Position numbers and translations under genes: made by a program. Below, one piece after another: positions 1 through 4,928 of a DNA stretch of 9,380 bases. The number at the start of each line of letters is the position of its first letter. Within the stretch, counting starts at the first letter, position 1. The stretch comes from Chlamydiota bacterium (lineage in GTDB: Bacteria > Chlamydiota > Chlamydiia > Chlamydiales > Waddliaceae), in contig JAAKFP010000063.1 of assembly GCA_011065005.1 (NCBI GenBank), positions 1-9,380 on the forward strand, given 5' to 3'. The notes beneath the pieces were generated by a model that did not search any database, was not told the DNA's origin, and was given only the letters and a program-made list of their open reading frames with translations.

Positions 1-1
1 G

Positions 2-472
2 GTGGATATTTTCTTCGAATGGCTCCCTCACCATGGTTTAGACCCATCTCTTCTAGAAAATAAATCGATCGTTGTCGTAGGGAAAAAAACCTCTCAAAGA
101 ATTCAAGAAAAGGGAGCAACCGTTGCTATCACTCCCGAATGGGAAACCGCAGAAGGAATCCTTCAAGAGCTACAAAAGCTAGATTTAAGCAAAACACACT
201 TTTTTTGGCCCCATTCGTCACTTTCACGTCCTGTTTTGTCGAATTTTTTCAAACAGAAAAGGATCCCCCTCGAAGAAGTGATCCTCTACGACACCCATCC
301 CTACCAACCAGGCCCCCTGCCCCCTCTTGATTCTGTAGATGAAATTACCTTCACCAGCCCCTCCACAGTAGACGCCTTCCTCGAATTCTATGAAGAACTC
401 CCTAAAGATAAGACGATTATAGCCATCGGCCCCGTGACAACAGAGCGTCTGAGGCGGGCAAGCTCCGGATAG
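2..472 (+). CDS. hemD: Uroporphyrinogen-III synthase, partial (5' end outside window)
   Basis: HemD cyclises hydroxymethylbilane to uroporphyrinogen III in cytosolic tetrapyrrole (heme) synthesis. The reading frame is open to the window edge, so the start lies upstream; the first roughly 90 residues of a normal protein of about 240-250 are missing. Visible HemD features are the second Rossmann-like lobe, including the stretch EVILYDT, the conserved FTSPSTVDAFLEF segment (visible residues about 117-129) and AIGPVTTERLRRA near the end. HemD proteins usually carry about 20-30 more residues after the 'AIGP.T...L...G' segment; here the frame stops after RRASSG. Reading one frame over from about base 459 gives QAPDSEL, which fits the usual 'G..PD' continuation, so a small frameshift is possible. 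A mobile element starts 8 bases after the stop. In C. trachomatis hemC lies a few genes upstream of sodM (from memory), which agrees with a heme gene here. The identity is fairly secure; the integrity of the C-terminus is not. Confidence 0.82.
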   Translation: MDIFFEWLPHHGLDPSLLENKSIVVVGKKTSQRIQEKGATVAITPEWETAEGILQELQKLDLSKTHFFWPHSSLSRPVLSNFFKQKRIPLEEVILYDTHPYQPGPLPPLDSVDEITFTSPSTVDAFLEFYEELPKDKTIIAIGPVTTERLRRASSG

Positions 473-480
473 CGAATTAA

Positions 481-642
481 CCTAAAAAACGCAGTTGAAA
501 ACAATCTCTAAGCACAATCTTTTGGCCCACAACCGCTTACAATGGAGGCCCCCTTCACCGTATGGGAATGTGACCCTCCATTGTAAGCAGTTATGAACCA
601 AAATCTTGCACTTATAGATCATTTTGAACTGCGTTTTCTAGG
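481..642. mobile_element. 162-bp palindromic MITE-like element with 5-bp target duplication
   Basis: The two halves form one long inverted repeat: 481-548 pairs with 575-642 (55 of 68 positions identical after reverse complementation), around a 26-nt loop at 549-574. The termini read CCTAAAAAACGCAGTT and, inverted, CCTAGAAAACGCAGTT. The innermost 14 bp of the arms (GCTTACAATGGAGG) are perfect. The direct repeat ATTAA abuts both ends exactly (476-480 and 643-647), as expected for a target-site duplication. There is no internal coding capacity, so any movement would need a transposase supplied elsewhere. The parent insertion sequence is not recognised. The insertion lies 8 bases past the hemD stop. 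Confidence 0.8.
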
Positions 643-729
643 ATTAAACGCAAAGCGTGCCAGGCCCTTCAGACCTCCTACCAGGAAATAACATCGAAAA
701 TGAAACTATTTTGAACATGACTTTACTAA

Positions 730-801
730 CGCGCACACGACACCGCCATTTCTTGTGCGCGTCTCATTGTCGCGTACAAGAAAACAAAAACCGTGTGCGC
801 G
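730..801. repeat. Nested inverted repeat (double hairpin)
   Basis: The outer arms CGCGCACACG (730-739) and CGTGTGCGCG (792-801) are perfectly complementary over 10 bp. Inside them, TTCTTGTGCGCG (750-761) pairs with CGCGTACAAGAA (771-782) at 11 of 12 positions, around a 9-nt loop. The whole can fold into one long stem with an internal bulge. No T-run follows the stem immediately, so it is not a standard intrinsic terminator. It may be a remnant of another palindromic element or a structured RNA segment. Confidence 0.6.
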
Positions 802-873
802 AAAGCTTGATATGCACACAAAATAGAACTTTTTTATGCGCGTAATTCTTGTTTGAAGCTATAGACAAAAAAG

Positions 874-1038
874 TTACTGATCCACCACTTTTTCTGAGGA
901 TCGTCTTGAACTTTGAAGGAGGGTAAATAGATCAGTATTTATGTAGAAGTTCTCATGTGCCATTTCTTCTTGAGTCAAGCCTAATTCACGGCGAACTCCT
1001 TTGATCATTTCCGGTGAGAAATTGTACTGATTAAGCAT
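874..1038 (-). pseudogene. Remnant of an XRE-type helix-turn-helix regulator (antitoxin-like)
   Basis: The frame from ATG at 1036-1038 to TAA at 874-876 encodes 54 residues. Residues about 8-27 read FSPEMIKGVRRELGLTQEEM, closely matching the first two helices of XRE/Cro-type HTH domains (pattern 'I..lR..lglTQeelA', common in HigA- and MqsA-type antitoxins). The expected rest of the domain (recognition helix and 'v..wE.G' segment) is absent; the protein instead runs into NFYINTDLF and unrelated sequence. The frame extends upstream of the ATG for six codons to a TAG (1057-1059), adding LCGYEE; that Cys could be the end of a lost zinc-finger part, but this is speculative. There is no clear ribosome binding site and no partner toxin nearby. 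It is best read as a decayed gene; a functional mini-protein is not excluded. Confidence 0.5.
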
Positions 1039-1224
1039 TTCTTCATATCCACAAAGCTAACGCTACTACTGTTTGTGGCGCATTTTATAGCACTTGCTAT
1101 ATTCTTTGCAACTGAATAAAAAAAGGTCCAGCAATTCCCGCTATTATTTTTTTTTGTTGTGCTGCTGGTTATACCCTGCTAAACTCAGAATCTATAAACA
1201 CAAACAAAAAAGGAGATATCTCTC

Positions 1225-1863
1225 ATGGCTAAAAAATTTGAACTCCCAGAATTACCCTTCAGTCTAGGTGACCTAGAACCTGTGATCACCAAAGAGATGA
1301 TGGACTACCACTACAACAAACACCACGTTACCTACACACAAAATCTCAACAACCTTCTACAGCAATATGAAGATGCCCAGAAAAATTACGATCTCGAAAA
1401 AATGTTCGCCATCCAACCAGGACTTGCCTTTAATGCTGGCGGCTACATCAACCACAGCATCTTTTGGACAAACCTCGCCCCCAAAAGCAAAGGTGGAGGA
1501 ACCCCTCCCGAAGGGCCATTGGCAAATGCGATCAACACAGAGTTCGGCTCCTTTGCCAACTTCACAGAAAAAATGAACGCCAAAACCATCGCCATCCAAG
1601 GTTCCGGCTGGGGCTGGCTCGCTTTCAATAAAGAAACCGGAAGGCTGGAAGTCACTACCAGCGTTAACCAAGAACTTCTCACCACCAAAGGGTTGACGCC
1701 ACTGCTATGCTTCGATGTTTGGGAACACGCATACTATCTCAAATACAAGAACGCACGGGCCGACTTCGTGAAAGCCATCTGGGATATCGTAAACTGGTCA
1801 AATATCAGCGAAAGGTACCTGGTCGCAAACCCTGCAGGTAAATACGCGGTAATACGCGGCTAA
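1225..1863 (+). CDS. sodM: Superoxide dismutase, Mn type
   Basis: This 212-residue protein converts superoxide to oxygen and hydrogen peroxide, presumably in the cytosol since it has no signal peptide. All four metal ligands of the Fe/Mn-SOD family are present: H29 (in DYHYNKHH), H77 (in NHSIFW), D164 and H168 (in FDVWEHAYYLKY). The second-shell pattern is the Mn type: glycines before NHS rather than the FeSOD glutamine, and Q148 in VNQELL. The N-terminal hairpin domain covers about residues 1-90 and the alpha/beta domain the rest. The start is well supported by AGGAG at 1211-1215, nine bases ahead of ATG. The C-terminus has an extra tail (about 202-212) encoded partly by a 10-bp tandem duplication (AATACGCGGT/AATACGCGGC, 1841-1860). 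The gene precedes accD, as in Chlamydia. Confidence 0.96.
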   Translation: MAKKFELPELPFSLGDLEPVITKEMMDYHYNKHHVTYTQNLNNLLQQYEDAQKNYDLEKMFAIQPGLAFNAGGYINHSIFWTNLAPKSKGGGTPPEGPLANAINTEFGSFANFTEKMNAKTIAIQGSGWGWLAFNKETGRLEVTTSVNQELLTTKGLTPLLCFDVWEHAYYLKYKNARADFVKAIWDIVNWSNISERYLVANPAGKYAVIRG

Positions 1864-1869
1864 TTCCTT

Positions 1870-2010
1870 GTAAGCGTTCATACCCCTACATGTATAACCG
1901 CGAAGCACACGAAGAAAGCGAAGAATTTAACTATTTCATAAAAAATCTTCGCGTATTCTTCGTTTCCTTCGCGATCTTCGCGGTTATTAAGTAGGGGTCT
2001 GAAGGCTTAC
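1870..2010. repeat. Nested palindromic element R1 (between sodM and accD)
   Basis: The outer arms at 1870-1889 and 1991-2010 are complementary at 18 of 20 positions (GTAAGCGTTCATACCCCTAC and its partner). Inner arms begin with TAACCGCGAAG on one side (1895-1905) and its complement on the other (1976-1987). The left arm is built of three roughly 9-nt units ending in CGAAG, the right arm of four, so the arms differ in unit number. The element starts 7 bases after the sodM stop and could end its transcript through the stem, although no T-run follows. It shares arms with the elements at 4783-4928 and 6819-7011. No clear target duplication is seen here. Confidence 0.75.
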
Positions 2011-2122
2011 CATTTTTATTTGATTTATACGAAATAAATGTCTTTTTGCAAATAAAACTAAAAAAAATACTCTTTATAACCCTAAAACCTAGTTAATAAT
2101 AGCTATAATTCTGTAAAAACCC

Positions 2123-2151
2123 TTGTGTTTATCGCGTAAATTTTTTACAAT
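2123..2151 (+). promoter_or_regulatory. Candidate sigma-66/sigma-70 type promoter for accD-dut-ptsN
   Basis: TTGTGT (2123-2128) is followed after exactly 17 bases by TACAAT (2146-2151), which would start transcription near 2158 and give a leader of about 27 nt to the accD ATG. The -10 is a 5/6 match to consensus and the -35 a 3/6 match. A perfect TATAAT also lies at 2104-2109 but has no acceptable -35. The rest of 2011-2184 is A/T-rich and otherwise featureless. Identified by eye only. Confidence 0.45.
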
Positions 2152-2184
2152 GATTGTTACCATTAAAAAAATGTGTGATCTTTA

Positions 2185-3096
2185 ATGAGATTGTTTTCCA
2201 GAGATAAGCCCAAAATTAAGATCCAAACCTCAAAACGTGATGGCTTTAGCGGCTGGCTAAAATGCACACATTGCACAGAACTCACCCACACAAACGAACT
2301 CGAACAGAACAGGAACTGCTGCCCAAAATGTGATTACCACTACCGCCTCTCCTCTAAACAAAGACTAGACCTGCTCGTAGATCCCAATACCTTTGAGGTG
2401 AAGTTTGAAGAAGTTGTCTCCTCCGATCCCCTACAATTCGTCGATTCTGAGCCTTATCCCGATAGATTGAAAAAAGCCAAAGAAAAATCTACAAATAGTG
2501 AAGCAGTAATTGTTGGAACCTGCCAAATAGAAGGACACAAAATTGCCATCGGCGTACTCGACTTTAGTTTTATGGGAGGTTCCATGGGCTCTGTCGTTGG
2601 AGAACGTTTGACAAGGACCATCGAATTCGCCCTAGAAAAGAAACTCCCTCTCGTCATTGTATCCACGTCTGGAGGAGCCCGCATGCAGGAATCGACACTC
2701 TCGTTAATGCAAATGGCGAAAACCTCCGCCGCACTCTCCAGGCTCTGTGAAGCCCGTTTACCCTATATTTCGATACTCACCAACCCAACCACTGGAGGAA
2801 TTACTGCCTCTTTTGCCTCCCTCGGAGACATCATCATCGCCGAACCCAACGCTCTGATCTGCTTTGCCGGCCCACGTGTTATAGAACAAACCATCGGCCA
2901 CAAACTTCCTGATGGCGCGCAAAAATCAGAATTTCTCTTGAAACATGGTATGATAGATTGTATTGTGAGTCGCCACGAGTTAAAGTCAAAGCTAGCGGAG
3001 TTCCTTGAAATGCTTACTGGCAATGAACGAAGTAACGAACAAACGAAAAACGCTACACCAAAAGAACGAAAAGCCACCAGAAAACAAACAAATTGA
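2185..3096 (+). CDS. accD: Acetyl-CoA carboxylase carboxyltransferase subunit beta
   Basis: AccD pairs with AccA to move the carboxyl group from carboxybiotin on AccB to acetyl-CoA, giving malonyl-CoA for fatty-acid synthesis in the cytosol. This 303-residue protein has the bacterial N-terminal zinc ribbon C27-x2-C30 and C46-x2-C49, followed by the crotonase-like carboxyltransferase fold. Typical segments are [15 protein letters not shown] (about 126-140), [10 protein letters not shown] (about 160-169), [17 protein letters not shown] (about 201-217) and the [10 protein letters not shown] segment (about 229-238). The N-terminus begins directly with a short basic stretch before the zinc ribbon, and the C-terminus is a Lys/Asn/Thr-rich tail. 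There is no good Shine-Dalgarno ahead of ATG 2185. It is followed by dut after 7 bases, pointing to one transcript. Confidence 0.96.
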   Translation: MRLFSRDKPKIKIQTSKRDGFSGWLKCTHCTELTHTNELEQNRNCCPKCDYHYRLSSKQRLDLLVDPNTFEVKFEEVVSSDPLQFVDSEPYPDRLKKAKEKSTNSEAVIVGTCQIEGHKIAIGVLDFSFMGGSMGSVVGERLTRTIEFALEKKLPLVIVSTSGGARMQESTLSLMQMAKTSAALSRLCEARLPYISILTNPTTGGITASFASLGDIIIAEPNALICFAGPRVIEQTIGHKLPDGAQKSEFLLKHGMIDCIVSRHELKSKLAEFLEMLTGNERSNEQTKNATPKERKATRKQTN

Positions 3097-3103
3097 GAGC
3101 TTT

Positions 3104-3559
3104 ATGTCAAAACAACAGGAATATCTCGAGATACCAACTCAGAGTGTAGAGGAAAATCATCTACCAACCTACAGCTCCGAATGGGCATCCGGCGCGGATG
3201 TTAGAGCCCATCTCGATGAGGACTTGCCTCTTCCTCCAGGAAAGTCGGTTTTGGTGCCGACGGGCTTGCGTTTCGCAATCCCCGAGGGGTATGAAATCCA
3301 AGTTCGCCCACGTAGCGGTCTAGCCTTGAAACACCAAATCACCGTACTGAACACTCCGGGAACCATTGATTCCGATTACCGTGGAGAGCTGGGGGTCATT
3401 CTCATCAATCATAGCAATGAAATTTTCCTCATAAAACCGGGGATGCGAATTGCCCAACTCGTCGTAGCACCCGTTATTCAAGCGAAGTTTTTCGCAGCAA
3501 ACGAGCTAGCAGAAACCTCTCGAGGATCGGGTGGTTTTGGCCATACGGGTTTCCACTAA
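3104..3559 (+). CDS. dut: Deoxyuridine 5'-triphosphate nucleotidohydrolase (dUTPase)
   Basis: dUTPase hydrolyses dUTP to dUMP and pyrophosphate, keeping uracil out of DNA and supplying dTMP synthesis; the family is a homotrimer with shared active sites. All five dUTPase motifs are present in order in this 151-residue protein: SGADVRA (29-35), RPRSGLA (68-74), [10 protein letters not shown] with the catalytic Asp at 89 (86-95), RIAQLVV (115-121) and the C-terminal P-loop-like [11 protein letters not shown] (140-150). An upstream in-frame ATG at 3005 would place 33 extra residues over the accD tail. I prefer ATG 3104 because the shorter protein has normal family length and starts 7 bases after the accD stop; the ribosome site (GAGAG, 3095-3099) is weak. 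The gene is probably co-transcribed with accD and the ptsN genes. Confidence 0.95.
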   Translation: MSKQQEYLEIPTQSVEENHLPTYSSEWASGADVRAHLDEDLPLPPGKSVLVPTGLRFAIPEGYEIQVRPRSGLALKHQITVLNTPGTIDSDYRGELGVILINHSNEIFLIKPGMRIAQLVVAPVIQAKFFAANELAETSRGSGGFGHTGFH

Positions 3560-3582
3560 ACGATATTCCTGTGCTAAATACG

Positions 3583-4038
3583 ATGCCTATGAAGATCATT
3601 ACCAACTATCTAGACCCCAAACTCTGTACTTTTCTGGGAGTAAAATCTAGAAACGAAGCCCTACAAGCCTTAGTAGAAGTCACTAACACCTCGGGAAAGA
3701 TCCAAAATAAAGAGGAATTCCTCCAAGCTCTCGTGAATCGAGAAACAATTGTCTCAACGGGAATAGGGATGGGAGTAGCTATTCCCCACGCAAAGCTCTC
3801 CTCTTACGACGACTTCTTCATCACCATCGGCATCCTTGATGAAGGAGTAGACTGGGATGCCTTGGACAGCGCTCCTGTACGCATTATCTTTATGATTGGC
3901 GGACCTGATGACAAGCAGACGGAATACCTACAGATTCTATCTGAATTGACCATGGCGATAAAAAATGAAGAAAGAAGAAAAAAAATCTTAACTTTGAAAT
4001 CTGCAGAAGCTATTATCGAATTATTCGCAAACTTCTGA
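3583..4038 (+). CDS. ptsN: PTS system nitrogen-type EIIA protein (first copy)
   Basis: This is a stand-alone EIIA domain of the fructose/nitrogen PTS family (PTS_EIIA_2), about 151 residues, nearly the whole protein. The phosphoryl-accepting histidine is H69 in GVAIPHAK, the family's hallmark. EIIA-Ntr accepts phosphate from PtsI/PtsH-type proteins and acts by binding regulatory targets rather than by carrying sugar, since no EIIB/EIIC genes are nearby. The start is uncertain: GTG 3571, ATG 3583 and ATG 3589 are all in frame and none has a good Shine-Dalgarno; ATG 3583 is a compromise. It sits between dut and a second EIIA gene, as in Chlamydia, where paired ptsN genes are known (from memory). 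Confidence 0.92.
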   Translation: MPMKIITNYLDPKLCTFLGVKSRNEALQALVEVTNTSGKIQNKEEFLQALVNRETIVSTGIGMGVAIPHAKLSSYDDFFITIGILDEGVDWDALDSAPVRIIFMIGGPDDKQTEYLQILSELTMAIKNEERRKKILTLKSAEAIIELFANF

Positions 4039-4047
4039 GTCCCTAAC

Positions 4048-4055
4048 AGGGAGGT
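4048..4055 (+). promoter_or_regulatory. Strong ribosome binding site of the second ptsN
   Basis: AGGGAGGT sits five bases (from the GGAGG core) ahead of ATG 4060. It is the strongest Shine-Dalgarno of the plus-strand gene set, in contrast to accD, dut and the first ptsN, which have weak sites. It fixes the start of the HTH-containing ptsN and suggests that this protein is translated independently of its neighbours. Confidence 0.75.
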
Positions 4056-4059
4056 AATA

Positions 4060-4773
4060 ATGGACTTAAAAATCAAGGATGTCGCCGATCTTTTGAATGT
4101 TCCGGAGACAACAATTGAACAGTGGCTGATGGATGGTAAGATCCCGGCATACCGCATCAATGATCAATACCTATTTAATCGTTGTGAGATTGAAGACTGG
4201 GTTCTCAAAAAAAAGATTGGTAAAAACAATGGCCCTTCTTCATTTGAGAAACAACAAAAGGAAACAACGGGTCTTCCAGCCGATAAAGCTGTGCGTGGCG
4301 GAAGTAAACAATTTAGTTTATACCGAGCTATTCATAAAGGAGGAGTCTTCCAAGAAGTTCCGGGTAGCACAAAAAAAGAGGTGATCAAAGCAACAGTAAG
4401 TCGGATAGCGTCGGAGTTAGATATGGACGCTGAAGTAGTGGCGGATTTATTACTGGAACGAGAGAGGCTGCAATCGACAGCTTTGAACAATGGGATCGGC
4501 CTCCCACACACCCGGGACTGTCTCCTGACCACCAATCAAGATGTTGTAACCATTGTTTTTCCAAAAAACCCTATTCCTTATGATGCTTTAGACGGCGAGC
4601 CCGTGCACACCCTTTTCTTTTTGTTCGCTTGTGAAGACAAGAACCACCTGCATCTACTGGCAAAAATTGCACACTTTACCAGCCAACAGAAAACACAGGA
4701 ACTGCTTCGGCTCAAGCCCTCAAAGCAGAACCTTCTGGAATATATCAAGGATTGGGAAAGTAATATAAAATAG
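4060..4773 (+). CDS. ptsN: EIIA-Ntr family protein with N-terminal DNA-binding domain (second ptsN)
   Basis: This 237-residue protein has two parts. Residues 1-53 form an excisionase/MerR-like helix-turn-helix (HTH_17 pattern): LKIKDVADLLNVPETTIEQWL then GKIPAYRINDQYLFNRCEIEDW. A linker of about 35 polar residues follows, then a PTS_EIIA_2 domain (about 85-237) with the phosphorylatable H150 in GIGLPHTRD. The fusion implies a DNA-bound regulator whose state depends on phosphorylation through the PTS, possibly cross-talking with the stand-alone EIIA encoded 21 bases upstream. A matching HTH-EIIA protein is present in Chlamydia at this position (from memory). Its DNA target is unknown. It is the last gene of the group; the palindrome at 4783-4928 begins 9 bases after its stop. 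Confidence 0.92.
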   Translation: MDLKIKDVADLLNVPETTIEQWLMDGKIPAYRINDQYLFNRCEIEDWVLKKKIGKNNGPSSFEKQQKETTGLPADKAVRGGSKQFSLYRAIHKGGVFQEVPGSTKKEVIKATVSRIASELDMDAEVVADLLLERERLQSTALNNGIGLPHTRDCLLTTNQDVVTIVFPKNPIPYDALDGEPVHTLFFLFACEDKNHLHLLAKIAHFTSQQKTQELLRLKPSKQNLLEYIKDWESNIK

Positions 4774-4782
4774 GAACTTTAG

Positions 4783-4928
4783 GTAACCGTTCAGGCAATG
4801 GTGTCAACTTAAGAAATAAAATTAAACGCAAAGGCGCAAAGACGCAAAGAACACCTTAATTTCTTTGCGTCTTGGCGCCTTTGCGTTGAAATTCCCAGCC
4901 TGAGTTGACACCATTATCGAACGCTTAC
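4783..4928. repeat. Nested palindromic element R2 between convergent genes
   Basis: Perfect outer arms AATGGTGTCAACT (4797-4809) and its complement (4903-4915) are prolonged outward by GTAACCGTTC (4783-4792) and, on the other side, the complement of GTAAGCGTTC (about 4919-4928). Inside is the strong stem listed separately. The right tip overlaps the last bases of the CPAF reading frame, including its stop codon (4925-4927), and the left tip lies 9 bases after the ptsN stop. It shares its tips with the elements at 1870-2010 and 6819-7011, but its inner units are CGCAAAG-like rather than CGCGAAG-like. Confidence 0.75.
4825..4887. terminator. Strong stem-loop, likely bidirectional terminator
   Basis: Bases 4825-4851 pair with 4861-4887 at 26 of 27 positions around the 9-nt loop 4852-4860. 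Each arm is three tandem units of the type CGCAAAG. The stem separates the converging ptsN (plus) and CPAF (minus) genes, the place where a two-way terminator is expected. No long T-run follows in either direction, so efficiency is uncertain; the structure itself is plain in the sequence. Confidence 0.6.

Larger units (their letters stand above)
648..1224. other. Gene-poor stretch between the MITE and sodM
   Basis: No intact gene is seen here. The stretch holds a nested hairpin at 730-801 and a decayed HTH reading frame on the minus strand (874-1038), each listed separately. The octamer TGTGCGCG, or TATGCGCG, recurs at 754, 794 and 835, about 40 bases apart, which suggests a worn direct repeat. 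The last 100 bases are A/T-rich and should contain the sodM promoter. TTGTTG at 1154 is a possible -35, but no well-spaced -10 follows it, so no promoter is called. The short bases at 643-680 resemble fragments of the palindrome family found elsewhere in the window (ATTAAACGCAAAG, also at 4821-4833, and CTTCAGACC). Confidence 0.6.

Noticed and set aside
657..845. Plus-strand open frame of 62 codons
   Set aside because: It runs through the GC-rich double hairpin and has no ribosome site; the composition (Arg, His, Cys, Thr mix) looks like translated repeat, not protein.
1357..1688. Minus-strand open frames opposite sodM
   Set aside because: sodM is certain from its ligands; the opposite frames have no start signals or recognisable domains.
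1895..1989. Tandem CGAAG units as a CRISPR array
   Set aside because: Units are only 8-11 bases, have no unique spacers, and are arranged as inverted arms; no cas genes are nearby.
3005..3103. N-terminal extension of dut from ATG 3005
   Set aside because: It would overlap the accD 3' end by over 90 bases and adds a Lys/Asn-rich stretch that is just accD sequence in another frame; ATG 3104 gives the normal family length.
4783..4928. Target-site duplication around R2
   Set aside because: Flanks (GGAACTTTAG and AGCAACTCTG) share only AACT-like similarity; not exact enough to claim.
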